Assembly: GCA_020848475.1 (NCBI GenBank)
Contig: JADKZZ010000018.1
Span: 1-48,671 of the forward strand
DNA length: 48,671 nucleotides
Direction of reading: 5' to 3'
DNA from: Chitinophagales bacterium
Lineage (GTDB): Bacteria > Bacteroidota > Bacteroidia > Chitinophagales > JADIYW01
Made by a program: the position numbers and the translations under genes. This document shows, piece by piece, positions 40,760-48,671 of this stretch (its first letter is position 1; every line of letters begins with the position of its first letter). The notes beneath the pieces are model-generated. The model was not told the origin of the DNA. It saw only the letters and a program-made list of their open reading frames with translations, and did no database searches.

Positions 40760-41092
40760 TTAGACAGTAGTATCGTCAATTGTTGCTTCTGGTGCATTAT
40801 TTTTTACGCTAGAAATGCCATTGTCGCGGCTGGCTACGCTTTCATATAATTCGCTAGTGCCAATTACTTGTCCATTTCCTGCTTTTAGATTAAAATAAGG
40901 TTTGCCGTTTTTTGATTCATTTTTTTCGTAACGATTATCGTCAGCAGCATTTGATTTAACAGAGTTGATGCCATTTAGGCAAGCTGGCTTAGTCGTATAA
41001 GCTTCGCTTTTCAAAATCGATTGTCCATTGCCGGCAACTAAGTTAAAATAGAACTGTCCGTCCTTTTGTGTTTTAATTACAAATTTTCCCAT
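40760..41092 (-). CDS. YegP-like DUF1508 protein (two tandem repeats)
   Basis: 110 residues made of two about 48-residue repeats: GQFYFNLVAGNGQSILKSEAY...CLNGINSVKSNA and GKPYFNLKAGNGQVIGTSELY...RDNGISSVKNNA. This is the UPF0339/DUF1508 (YegP) layout. The biochemical role is unknown; it is linked to stress in some bacteria. Monocistronic. Confidence 0.92.
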   Translation of the reverse strand: MGKFVIKTQKDGQFYFNLVAGNGQSILKSEAYTTKPACLNGINSVKSNAADDNRYEKNESKNGKPYFNLKAGNGQVIGTSELYESVASRDNGISSVKNNAPEATIDDTTV

Positions 41093-41155
41093 GATATTTT
41101 TATTTTATTTAAAGATACAAATTAGTTATAATTGGTTGCAGCATTAATTCTTAAA

Positions 41156-42445
41156 TTATCCAAAATCACTTTCATTTACATCTTTTACGCTTCCAAATCC
41201 GATGACGTCATCAGCGGTATCTTCGTCATTTAATTCAGAAGCACGTTTGATGGTTTTGCCACCATACTTGTCTTTAATTTCGTAAATAGCTTTTCGCACT
41301 TTGTTGTTTTTGATATGTGTATTGTCAAAAAAATTAAGTTGTAAAAATTCGTCATTAATAAAATTTTGCACAACAACACCAATTCTAATAATATTGTTAT
41401 TGAGTAATTGTTGTGAGCATTTATTTTTTTGTTCAAATACTTTCATCCTATCTAATAAAATATGGAATAATTCCATACCATCTTGCAAAGGTTGTTCGGT
41501 ATGAAAATTATCGTGATAGCCTGTTTCCATTTCTTCATACTGAATAAAAAATTGCACATGCTTGCAAAACAAATGTTTTTTCATCATGCGTTTTTCCAAA
41601 GTGATGCAAAGCATCATCATGATATCTTTGAGGTGCTGCACCTCTTTTCGTTGCTCTTTAGACACCATACGCATTGCCGACATGTTTTTGTACTCATCAG
41701 TCGTGTGCATATCCACTTCTTGAAAATGCAAACGATGATACCAATGCAAACCGATAATACTTTTGCAAGCGGCTCGCAGCTTCTCTGGTGTAGAATGTCG
41801 TAAATCATAAGGAGTATAAATTCCTGCTTTATTTAAGCGCAGTTTCATGCCTTTGGCTATACCAGGCAAATCTGTTAATTCCAATTTTTTTAAAACCTGA
41901 TCAATATTTTCAGGTGTAATAATCGTCAAGCCATCAGGCTTTTGAATATCAGATGCCAATTTTGCCAAAAAAGCATTTGGTGCAATACCTATAGAACATT
42001 TCAGATAATCGCCAACCTCTTCTGTGATATCTTTTTTTATTTTCTTTGCCACTTCCACCACATCTGGATAAATATTTTTATATGAAGTCAAATCCATTAC
42101 AGCTTCATCGATGCTTCTTGGAATGACATCATCGGCATAGCGTTTTAGAATTTTCATGATACGCGCATGAAAGGTTCTGTATTTATCTGGATTTGTTTCT
42201 AAAGGCACTAAGTCTGGACAAATTTTCATTGCCTCATTTAGGCGAATGCCCAATTTTACACCTCGTTTTTTTGCTTCGATAGATGGCGCAATCACACAAC
42301 CATATTTACCAGTATATACGCAAACGGCGACAGGTCTGCCACGCAACCAATAGTTGGTTTGTTGTTCGCAACTTGCAAAAAAACTATTCATGTCTATAAA
42401 CAAGACACGTGCTTCTAATTTTGTTTGCAAGGAGTTCTGATTCAC
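41156..42445 (-). CDS. dinB: Y-family DNA polymerase (DinB/Pol IV-like)
   Basis: A 429-residue translesion polymerase. Palm motifs: VLFIDMNSFFASCEQ (metal Asp D18, steric-gate region) and the catalytic SIDEAVMD near residue 106; thumb helix-hairpin-helix TDLPGIAKGMKLRLNKAGI near 191; little-finger domain to about 370. A charged tail of about 60 residues follows (EDTADDVIGFGSVKDVNESDFG end). Slightly longer than E. coli DinB (351). No LexA or ImuB partner lies nearby. Confidence 0.92.
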   Translation of the reverse strand: MNQNSLQTKLEARVLFIDMNSFFASCEQQTNYWLRGRPVAVCVYTGKYGCVIAPSIEAKKRGVKLGIRLNEAMKICPDLVPLETNPDKYRTFHARIMKILKRYADDVIPRSIDEAVMDLTSYKNIYPDVVEVAKKIKKDITEEVGDYLKCSIGIAPNAFLAKLASDIQKPDGLTIITPENIDQVLKKLELTDLPGIAKGMKLRLNKAGIYTPYDLRHSTPEKLRAACKSIIGLHWYHRLHFQEVDMHTTDEYKNMSAMRMVSKEQRKEVQHLKDIMMMLCITLEKRMMKKHLFCKHVQFFIQYEEMETGYHDNFHTEQPLQDGMELFHILLDRMKVFEQKNKCSQQLLNNNIIRIGVVVQNFINDEFLQLNFFDNTHIKNNKVRKAIYEIKDKYGGKTIKRASELNDEDTADDVIGFGSVKDVNESDFG

Positions 42446-42521
42446 AAGTTGAAAGTTAAGAGATATTAATTTAATAAGCTAAAAATCTTAAATCCTAAAT
42501 CTAAAATTGTAATTTTATCGC

Positions 42522-42956
42522 ATGAATTTACCATCAATCATCGTTATTGGCGCTGACCATGCAGGCTATGAATATAAAGAAGCAATCAAAAGTTATTTAG
42601 CTAAAAATAATGTGGAAATTATTGATGTAGGCACAAATAGCTTAGACAGTTGTGATTATCCAGATTATGCACACGCCGCAGCAAACGAAATTGAAACGGC
42701 AAATGTAGCGTTTGGAATACTGATATGTGGGTCTGCGAATGGCGTTGCAATTACAGCGAACAAACACCAAAAAATAAGAGCTGCTTTATGTTGGAAAAAT
42801 GAGATTGCCAGCTTAGCTCGTCAGCATAATGATGCCAATATTATTTGCCTACCAGCACGTTTCATCACTATTGACGAAGCAGCAGAAATGGTACATACTT
42901 TCTTGACTACCGAATTTGAAGGCGGAAGACATCAGAAGCGAGTGGATAAAATTTAA
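42522..42956 (+). CDS. rpiB: Ribose-5-phosphate isomerase B
   Basis: Interconverts ribulose 5-phosphate and ribose 5-phosphate. 144 residues of the RpiB/LacAB family: IGADHAGYEYKEAIKSYL (about 8-25), DYPDYAHAAANEI near 46, FGILICGSANGVAITANKH (catalytic Cys near 70) and HNDANIICLPAR near 103. Standard length; single gene. Confidence 0.95.
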   Translation: MNLPSIIVIGADHAGYEYKEAIKSYLAKNNVEIIDVGTNSLDSCDYPDYAHAAANEIETANVAFGILICGSANGVAITANKHQKIRAALCWKNEIASLARQHNDANIICLPARFITIDEAAEMVHTFLTTEFEGGRHQKRVDKI

Positions 42957-43095
42957 TACAAATGATTGATGCTGAGAAATAGATTTTTTTGGTTTTATAA
43001 GAATTTTTTGAAGAATATCACTAAAATTTAACATAAAATCCTCATTTTCACTTCGATATTTATCGATATCATTTCCCTATTAACTAATTAATTAC

Positions 43096-43103
43096 TATCT
43101 TTG
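43096..43103 (+). promoter_or_regulatory. -7 box of the rpsF operon
   Basis: TATCTTTG, exact consensus and identical to the tRNA promoter -7 box, 37 bp before the rpsF ATG. The expected -33 position reads TTTCC, a poor match. Confidence 0.5.
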
Positions 43104-43106
43104 CAA

Positions 43107-43122
43107 TCCGAAATTTTTCGGA
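43107..43122 (+). promoter_or_regulatory. Leader hairpin TCCGAAA-TT-TTTCGGA before rpsF
   Basis: A perfect 7 bp inverted repeat immediately after the -7 box, so near the 5' end of the rpsF transcript. It contains CCG, the element read by the S6:S18 complex in known rpsF leaders, but I cannot confirm the full S6:S18 motif. Alternatively it only protects the mRNA end. Confidence 0.45.
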
Positions 43123-43140
43123 ATTTAAAATTAATCCATT

Positions 43141-43494
43141 ATGAACAATTACGAAACGGTTTTTATTACAACGCCGGTGCTCAGTAACGATGAGTACACA
43201 AGAACCGTAAAAAAGTACGCAGACCTTATCGAGAAGGCTGGCGGAAAAGTGGTTCACAAAGAAGATTGGGGCATTAAGCAATTAGCTTATCCAATCCAAA
43301 AAAAGACAACAGGTTTCTATACTTTGTTGCAATTTGAGGTTGACGCTCAATTTATCCGCAAATTCGAAGTAGAATTTAAACGCGATGAGAACATCATGCG
43401 TTTCTTAACTACACGATTTGACAAACACGCGTTGGCGTATTCAGAACAACGCAGAAACAAACTAAGTGGTAAATCTAAAAAAGCGGAGGCATAA
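43141..43494 (+). CDS. rpsF: 30S ribosomal protein bS6
   Basis: 117 residues of bS6: [17 protein letters not shown] at the N-terminus, [20 protein letters not shown] near 41-60, [18 protein letters not shown] near 78-95. Binds 16S rRNA with bS18. First gene of rpsF-rpsR-rplI, with 1 bp to rpsR. No ssb or priB lies between, as usual in Bacteroidota. Confidence 0.96.
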   Translation: MNNYETVFITTPVLSNDEYTRTVKKYADLIEKAGGKVVHKEDWGIKQLAYPIQKKTTGFYTLLQFEVDAQFIRKFEVEFKRDENIMRFLTTRFDKHALAYSEQRRNKLSGKSKKAEA

Positions 43495-43495
43495 C

Positions 43496-43762
43496 ATGGC
43501 AACACAAGACGAAATCAAGTTCTTAAACTCGCCAAAAATTGGCTTGCAAAAGAAAAAATACTGCCGATTCAAAAAAAGCGGTATCAAGTACATCGACTAC
43601 AAGGATCCTCAGTTCTTGTTGAAATTTATTAATGAACAAGGAAAATTATTGCCTCGTCGTATTACTGGAAACTCATTGAAGTTCCAACGTAAAATTTCAC
43701 AAGCTGTGAAAAAAGCGCGCCACTTGGCTTTATTACCTTATGTTACTGACCTTTTAAAATAA
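43496..43762 (+). CDS. rpsR: 30S ribosomal protein bS18
   Basis: 88 residues from the ATG at 43496 (MATQDEIKF). The ORF track starts at 43466 inside rpsF, but the extra ten residues are not family sequence. Motifs: [48 protein letters not shown]. Partner of bS6. Confidence 0.96.
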   Translation: MATQDEIKFLNSPKIGLQKKKYCRFKKSGIKYIDYKDPQFLLKFINEQGKLLPRRITGNSLKFQRKISQAVKKARHLALLPYVTDLLK

Positions 43763-43769
43763 TACAATC

Positions 43770-44216
43770 ATGGAAGTCATTTTATTAAAAGATATAGAAA
43801 ACTTAGGTACTAAATTCGATGTAGTGTCAGTAAAACCTGGCTACGGTCGTAACTACCTTATACCACAAGGATTTGCTCAAGTAGCAAATGCTTCGAACAA
43901 GAAGCACAACGAAGAAATCAAGAAGCAACAATCTGCAAAAATTGCTAAATTAATCGAAGATTATAAAGCATTAGCAGAGAAATTGAAAGCTTCTAAAACA
44001 ATAGTAGGAGCAAAAGCAGGTACTACTGGTAAATTATTCGGAAGTGTAACAAACATTCAAGTTGCAGAAGCTTTGAAAAAACAATTCGACTTAACAGTGG
44101 ACAGAAAACGAGTTCACATCATCGGTGAAGTAAAAGAAGTAGGCACTTACAAAGCAACAGTAAATTTGTATAAAGAAGTTTCTACAGAAATCGAATTCGA
44201 TGTTGTAGCAGAATAA
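43770..44216 (+). CDS. rplI: 50S ribosomal protein bL9
   Basis: 148 residues: N-terminal domain MEVILLKDIENLGTKFDVVSVKPGYGRNYLIPQGFA, long connecting helix (about 41-75), C-terminal domain (GKLFGSVTNIQVAEAL). Binds 23S rRNA near the L1 stalk. Last gene of the operon, followed by a strong terminator. Confidence 0.96.
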   Translation: MEVILLKDIENLGTKFDVVSVKPGYGRNYLIPQGFAQVANASNKKHNEEIKKQQSAKIAKLIEDYKALAEKLKASKTIVGAKAGTTGKLFGSVTNIQVAEALKKQFDLTVDRKRVHIIGEVKEVGTYKATVNLYKEVSTEIEFDVVAE

Positions 44217-44237
44217 TAATTAGTTGCTAATTATATT

Positions 44238-44269
44238 AAAATCGCCAAACTTACGTTTGGCGATTTTTT
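44238..44269 (+). terminator. Terminator of rpsF-rpsR-rplI
   Basis: AAAATCGCCAAAC / GTTTGGCGATTTT, perfect 13 bp stem, loop TTAC, then a T run. It lies 21 bp after the rplI stop. Confidence 0.88.
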
Positions 44270-44288
44270 ATTTGAATCACATCAAATA

Positions 44289-45524
44289 TTACTCATACCG
44301 CAATGCCTCTATCGGATCTAATTTTGAAGCTTTAAATGCTGGATAAATGCCAGACACCAAGCCAACAATTAAGCAAAATACGACACCGACTAGTATCCAC
44401 ATCCACGGTATTACAAAAGTGCCTCCAACGGATAAAGAAACTGCATTTCCGGCAGCAATACCTAACACTATGCCAAGCAAACCGCCGAGTTGACAAATAA
44501 CTATAGCTTCCAATAAAAATTGTAATCGTATCGTATTATTTGTGGCACCAATTGCTTTTAAAGTACCAATTTCTTTTGTTCGCTCAGTAACACTGACCAG
44601 CATAATATTCATCAAGCCGATAGCAGCGCCTACGAGTGTAATAATACCAATTACAAAGCCTGCCATGGTAGCATATTCCATTTTTTCGACAAACATTCCG
44701 GAAATACTATCGCTTTTTAAAATATCAAAATTTATCTCTTCGCCAGGATGTAGTTTACGTACATTTCGCATCACTTGAATTGCATCATCTTCTGCAGGTT
44801 GCATATTTTCTGGATCTTTGCCTTTTACACTTATCACAAAAGAAGGATTAGGATAGGTATATAATCGTCGTGCTGTTGATAAGGGTACTAATACCATATT
44901 ATCTGTCGTGATAAAGCTCGAACCTTTTTCATCTAAGACTGCGATAACATTGAATTTTACATCATCAATGCGAACTACTTTATTTTCCATTGTATAATTG
45001 GCACCGAATAATTTTTTTGCAACCGTATAACCAAGCATCACTACCTTGGTACCATATTTTATATCTGTTTCTGTGAAATTTCTGCCATGTAAAATGGTAT
45101 AACTTTCATTGCCAACATAATTCTCATCTGAACCAATGACTAAAATATTCGGATTGGTTTTTTTATCTCCAGATTTGACTACTGCACCCTGTGCACCGAT
45201 ATATTGTACAGACGTAGGATATTTATCATTAAACTTATTTTTAAATTGAGCGGCTTCAAAATAGGAAATACTTTTAAAGACTTTCTGTGCTTCGTCAGTA
45301 TCGGCATCTAAGTTAAAACCCAAACCTCGATTTCTGATTTTAAACGTACCTGCGCCCATACTACTAAAACTCTCTGACAGATATCCTTTTAATCCGTCGA
45401 CCGATGTCAAGATACCAACCAATGCCATTATACCAAAACCAATAATACAACATGTAATAATCGTGCGAACGATATTTGTGCGAACCGAGCGATAGGCAAG
45501 TTGTACTACTTCTAAAAAATTCAT
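44289..45524 (-). CDS. MacB/FtsX-type ABC transporter permease
   Basis: 411 residues: one N-terminal helix (about 20-42), a MacB-type periplasmic core domain (about 45-270) and three C-terminal helices with the FtsX block GLMNIMLVSVTERTKEIGTLKAIGAT near 308-333 and SGIYPAFKASKLDPIEALRYE at the end. Such permeases work with a separate ATPase and often a periplasmic adaptor in lipoprotein, antibiotic or peptide export. Neither partner gene is beside it, so its substrate is open. Confidence 0.9.
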   Translation of the reverse strand: MNFLEVVQLAYRSVRTNIVRTIITCCIIGFGIMALVGILTSVDGLKGYLSESFSSMGAGTFKIRNRGLGFNLDADTDEAQKVFKSISYFEAAQFKNKFNDKYPTSVQYIGAQGAVVKSGDKKTNPNILVIGSDENYVGNESYTILHGRNFTETDIKYGTKVVMLGYTVAKKLFGANYTMENKVVRIDDVKFNVIAVLDEKGSSFITTDNMVLVPLSTARRLYTYPNPSFVISVKGKDPENMQPAEDDAIQVMRNVRKLHPGEEINFDILKSDSISGMFVEKMEYATMAGFVIGIITLVGAAIGLMNIMLVSVTERTKEIGTLKAIGATNNTIRLQFLLEAIVICQLGGLLGIVLGIAAGNAVSLSVGGTFVIPWMWILVGVVFCLIVGLVSGIYPAFKASKLDPIEALRYE

Positions 45525-45598
45525 TGTTTAAAGATAAGATTTGCTATCAATATTGGTATTTAGCCACAACAAAATATTACAGTATTTGCAATATTTCA

Positions 45599-45624
45599 TA
45601 AAAAAAGCCACCTTAATGGTGGCT
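45599..45624 (-). terminator. Terminator of the cysteine-rich lipoprotein gene
   Basis: AGCCACC / GGTGGCT with loop TTAAT. On the minus strand it is followed by TTTTTTTATG (plus strand CATAAAAAAA), 21 bp after the gene's stop. Confidence 0.75.
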
Positions 45625-45645
45625 CACTATAATAAGATTCAAAAA

Positions 45646-46311
45646 TTAACAAGGTAATGCATTGCAAATAGCTGTCAATAAGCCTACACCTAGATTGAGC
45701 ACTAAAGTGCATAATAAACCACCAACTACTGGAATCGTAGTCACGTTGATGGCTGCACAAATAGCATCGCCAGCAAATATTCTTGTTAGCGTCACTGCTA
45801 AATTACAGATATCGCGTAAAGGACATGCAGTAACTCTTCCGTCAACTAATGCTGATGCACCTAATGAATTTTGCAATGTCGGGTTCAACTCGATTGATTT
45901 TTTAAATGTTGCTTGCAAGTCTGCTTGATTCATTTTAGCTAACTCAGGATATTTTTCATTTACCTTAGATAAAGCAATTCCAAAATTTTGTAATTCCTGA
46001 ATAAAATCATTGTATGACATACCTACAATATTTTCCACTGCTTGATAATCCGCTGTGCTTGCAGTTTTATTATTAATTTTTACTGCAATAGCTTCTAAGG
46101 CAGGAATGCTGTTTGGATCACTTAAAGTACCATTCGATGTTTTTAAATACAAATCTGTTGCGGCAGCAATAGCATCTGACAATACTTTGTCTTTAGATAA
46201 GCGTTCTTCTAATGGTGGTGCAGTGGTGACATCTGCTACCTTGTTACACGATACGAACAAAGTACTGGCTACTAATACTACGCTAAGTAGTGAAAAGATT
46301 GATTTTTTCAT
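45646..46311 (-). CDS. Lipoprotein of unknown function with six-cysteine hydrophobic tail
   Basis: 221 residues. Lipoprotein signal ending FVSC (C22). Residues 35-155 are helical and polar. The last 60 residues hold six cysteines (163, 169, 185, 201, 216 and the terminal 221) in a Gly/Ala/Leu/Val-rich stretch (TTIPVVGGLLCTLVLNLGVG). They could form three disulfides in a membrane-active or compact tail. I do not recognise the family. It has its own terminator and no obvious operon partner. Confidence 0.75.
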   Translation of the reverse strand: MKKSIFSLLSVVLVASTLFVSCNKVADVTTAPPLEERLSKDKVLSDAIAAATDLYLKTSNGTLSDPNSIPALEAIAVKINNKTASTADYQAVENIVGMSYNDFIQELQNFGIALSKVNEKYPELAKMNQADLQATFKKSIELNPTLQNSLGASALVDGRVTACPLRDICNLAVTLTRIFAGDAICAAINVTTIPVVGGLLCTLVLNLGVGLLTAICNALPC

Positions 46312-46423
46312 GTTTAATTAATTAGATTATTTGGTTAGTAAAATCTTCGAATACTGAAATTAGGAAAATAAATTAAAGATATGCATGCACATATTAATTA
46401 TTGACAAATATCAAGCTGTGTCA

Positions 46424-46855
46424 TCACATCAAATACTGATCATTATAATTCGGATAACGCCAATTAAAATATAAAGACGAGCATATCACCAAACCATTAA
46501 TGTGATAATTTTCTTTACCAATGATGTTGAATACGATACCAAATACTTTTTTGTCATCAGCTACGCTTATTTCATTAAAGTTTAATATACTTTCCAATTC
46601 CTCGTCATCTAATAAAAAAAGCTGGTCATTACTCCAAGCATCAGGCCATTTTGCATTCGATGCAATATTTGTATAAAAAACTTCTCTACATTCAATATCA
46701 ACATTTACATAATATGCGAAATCAAAACTAGCTTGAACATATAAGCAATGTGTATCTGATGTATATACTTCAAAATCTAAACCAGCATTATATGCGTGTT
46801 TATTAAATAAAGTGATGGCTTTTTCAATAGCTTTTCTAGTCGAAAATGTTGGCAT
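46424..46855 (-). CDS. Hypothetical protein
   Basis: 143 residues, no signal peptide or membrane segment, rich in aromatic and acidic residues (ASFDFAYYVNVDIECREVFY, FLLDDEELESILNF). I recognise no family. It is accepted as coding because the frame is open for its whole length, starts at an ATG and fits the gap between flanking genes. Coding potential was judged by eye only. Confidence 0.6.
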   Translation of the reverse strand: MPTFSTRKAIEKAITLFNKHAYNAGLDFEVYTSDTHCLYVQASFDFAYYVNVDIECREVFYTNIASNAKWPDAWSNDQLFLLDDEELESILNFNEISVADDKKVFGIVFNIIGKENYHINGLVICSSLYFNWRYPNYNDQYLM

Positions 46856-46987
46856 ATTCTAAGATAATGCAATCGCATATTCTAACAAAATTTTAAGATT
46901 TTAATTAGAAAACGTATAAATAATACTAAATAAAGAAAATCTATCGCTACATAAGATTAAAAATTTTAGCATGTTCTTCATTTTTTG

Positions 46988-46995
46988 TAAATTTG
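46988..46995 (+). promoter_or_regulatory. Candidate -7 box for acnB
   Basis: TAAATTTG matches TAnnTTTG exactly, 52 bp before the acnB ATG. No TTG at the -33 distance. Confidence 0.45.
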
Positions 46996-47047
46996 CAGTG
47001 AAATATATATCTAATTTTTATTCTAATATTTAATAAATTTATATTAT

Positions 47048-48671
47048 ATGAGTATTTATAACGACTACATCAAGGAAATTGATGAAAGAAAAGAACAAGG
47101 CTTACATCCAAAACCAATTGATGGAGCAGAATTATTGAAAGAAATTATTGAACAAATCAAAGATTTGAGCAACGCCAACAGAGATGCCTCTCTACAATTC
47201 TTTATTTACAATACATTGCCTGGCACAACGCCAGCAGCTGGTGTGAAAGCTGATTTCTTAAAAGATATCATACTAGGAAACGTAGTTGTAAACGAAATTA
47301 CACCAGCATTCGCTTTTGAATTGCTTTCACACATGAAAGGCGGTCCATCTATCAAAGTATTATTGGATATTGCTTTAGGTGCGGACACTGCCAAAGCAGA
47401 GCAAGCAGCAAATGTTCTTAAAACACAAGTATTCTTATACGAAGCAGACACGGAGCGTTTGAAAGCTGCTTATGAAAGTGGCAATGCCGTTGCTAAAGAA
47501 ATACTGGAAAGCTATGCGAAAGCAGAATTTTTTACAAAATTACCTGAAGTACCAGAAGAAATAAAAATTGTTACATATATCGCTGGCGAAGGTGATATCT
47601 CTACTGACTTACTTTCTCCTGGCAATCAAGCACACTCGCGCTCAGACCGTGAATTGCATGGCAAATGCATGATAACGCCGGAAGCGCAAGCTGAAATTGT
47701 AGCATTGCAAGCTAAACATCCAGCTGCAAGCATCATGCTAATTGCTGAAAAAGGAACTATGGGCGTTGGTTCATCACGAATGTCTGGTGTAAATAACGTC
47801 GCACTTTGGACAGGAAAACAAGCAAGCCCTTATGTGCCATTTGTAAACATCGCTCCTATAGTTGGCGGAACAAATGGTATTTCTCCTATTTTCTTAACAA
47901 CAGTTGATGTAACTGGCGGTATCGGTATCGACTTAAAAAATTGGGTAAAGAAAGTAGATGCAGATGGCAAACCTGTGCTTAATGAAAATGGCGAACCGAT
48001 TTTGGAAGAAAAATACAGCGTTGCTACTGGCACTGAACTTACCATCAATACAAAAAAGAAAAAATTATTAAACGGCGACAAAGAGTTAATTGATATTTCA
48101 AAAGCACTTACGCCACAAAAAATGGAATTCATAAAAGCTGGTGGCTCTTATGCGATTGTGTTTGGTAAAAAAATTCAAACTTTTGCAGCTCAAACGCTTG
48201 GCATTGAAAGCACGCCTGTATTTGCGCCTTCTAAAGAAATTACTATCGAAGGACAAGGCTTGACGGCGGTTGAAAAAATATTCAATAAAAACGCTGTAGG
48301 CGTAGCAGCAGGAAAAATATTATACACTGGTTCTGATGTTCGTGTTAAAGTAAACATCGTAGGCTCGCAAGATACTACAGGTTTAATGACAGCTCAAGAA
48401 TTGGAATCAATGGCAGCTACAGTGATTTCTCCAATCGTTGATGGTGCGTATCAATCTGGTTGCCACACGGCTTCCGTTTGGGACAAAAAAGCACAAGCCA
48501 ATATTCCAAAACTAATGAAGTTCATGAATGACTTTGGCTTAATTACGGCACGCGACCCGAAAGGTATCTATCCTGCAATGACTGACGTTATACACAAAGT
48601 ATTGAATGATATTACAGTGTCTGACTGGGCGATTATTATCGGTGGCGACTCACACACGAGAATGTCAAAAG
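47048..48671 (+). CDS. acnB: Aconitate hydratase B (partial, 3' end outside window)
   Basis: Absent from the ORF track because it has no stop in the window. The frame from ATG 47048 is open for 541 codons (about 865 expected). It begins MSIYNDYIKEIDERKEQGLHP, then the HEAT-like AcnB N-terminal domain (FFIYNTLPGTTPAAGVKADF; FELLSHMKGGPSIKVLLDIAL), the swivel domain (EGDISTDLLSPGNQAHSRSDRELHGK; AEKGTMGVGSSRMSGVNNVALWTG) and the start of the catalytic part (YQSGCHTASVWDKKAQANIP; GGDSHTRMSK at the window edge). It isomerises citrate to isocitrate in the TCA cycle; AcnB also takes 2-methylisocitrate. The 4Fe-4S cysteines lie beyond the window. Confidence 0.95.
   Translation, partial: MSIYNDYIKEIDERKEQGLHPKPIDGAELLKEIIEQIKDLSNANRDASLQFFIYNTLPGTTPAAGVKADFLKDIILGNVVVNEITPAFAFELLSHMKGGPSIKVLLDIALGADTAKAEQAANVLKTQVFLYEADTERLKAAYESGNAVAKEILESYAKAEFFTKLPEVPEEIKIVTYIAGEGDISTDLLSPGNQAHSRSDRELHGKCMITPEAQAEIVALQAKHPAASIMLIAEKGTMGVGSSRMSGVNNVALWTGKQASPYVPFVNIAPIVGGTNGISPIFLTTVDVTGGIGIDLKNWVKKVDADGKPVLNENGEPILEEKYSVATGTELTINTKKKKLLNGDKELIDISKALTPQKMEFIKAGGSYAIVFGKKIQTFAAQTLGIESTPVFAPSKEITIEGQGLTAVEKIFNKNAVGVAAGKILYTGSDVRVKVNIVGSQDTTGLMTAQELESMAATVISPIVDGAYQSGCHTASVWDKKAQANIPKLMKFMNDFGLITARDPKGIYPAMTDVIHKVLNDITVSDWAIIIGGDSHTRMSK

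Noticed and set aside
47206-48132. Minus-strand ORFs at 47206-47451 and 47830-48132
   Set aside because: They lie opposite the clearly recognisable acnB reading frame, which the track misses because it runs off the end.
1-48671. CRISPR array, prophage, insertion sequence or defence island
   Set aside because: No regularly spaced repeats, transposase, integrase, phage structural or cas-like protein was found in reading the window; the genes are mainly housekeeping.

Overview
The window is about 48.7 kb of low-GC bacterial chromosome, almost certainly from a member of the Bacteroidota (Chitinophagia/Sphingobacteriia-like; genus not determinable). The evidence is the gene content (PorE-like OmpA protein, kdsA for a lipopolysaccharide outer membrane, mreBCD-PBP2-rodA, acnB, Bacteroidota-type lipoprotein signals), the near absence of Shine-Dalgarno sequences, and repeated TAnnTTTG -7 boxes, some with a TTTG -33 element 19-21 nt upstream. 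No insertion sequence, prophage, integrase or CRISPR array was seen. Most of the window is ordinary housekeeping chromosome.

Layout: 1-4.0 kb has the rarA 3' end, a GxxExxY protein, kdsA, a PorE-like envelope lipoprotein and queE. 4.2-9.4 kb has a cytochrome P450, pckA and rpsA. 9.8-17.2 kb has purH and the cell-elongation operon mreB-mreC-mreD-PBP2-rodA. 17.2-20.2 kb holds a Crp-family regulator followed by a tight block of rhodanese, thioredoxin, OsmC and small membrane proteins, which looks like a sulfur/persulfide or redox module. 20.2-26.3 kb has a DUF6498-like membrane protein, pdxH, HU, an IscA/HesB protein, a 5'-nucleotidase split over two genes in reversed order, and dnaA. At 26.4-26.7 kb are tRNA-Ser(GCT) and tRNA-Pro(TGG) behind a strong promoter, then a FAS1 lipoprotein.

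The accessory centre of interest is 27.6-40.7 kb. A minus-strand run carries a clade II nitrous oxide reduction cluster: lipoprotein cytochrome c, lipoprotein NosZ, a membrane-domain/NosL fusion, NosD, NosF, NosY and a truncated haemoglobin. It continues into a three-gene set: a 2-hydroxyacyl-CoA lyase (ILVBL/HACL2)-like ThDP enzyme, an isochorismatase-family hydrolase, and a long-chain acyl-CoA synthetase broken by an in-frame TAA. A Crp/Fnr regulator and a His-rich polytopic membrane protein diverge from the nos cluster. The nos/crp intergenic region is dense in palindromes. One of them (TATGA-N6-TCATA) recurs upstream of the FAS1 lipoprotein gene, which suggests a small regulon.

40.7-48.7 kb has a YegP-like protein, a Y-family polymerase, rpiB, the rpsF-rpsR-rplI operon, a MacB-type permease, a cysteine-rich lipoprotein, an unrecognised small protein and the 5' two thirds of acnB, cut by the window end.

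All identifications come from reading the translated sequence and recalled family motifs. No database search was run.
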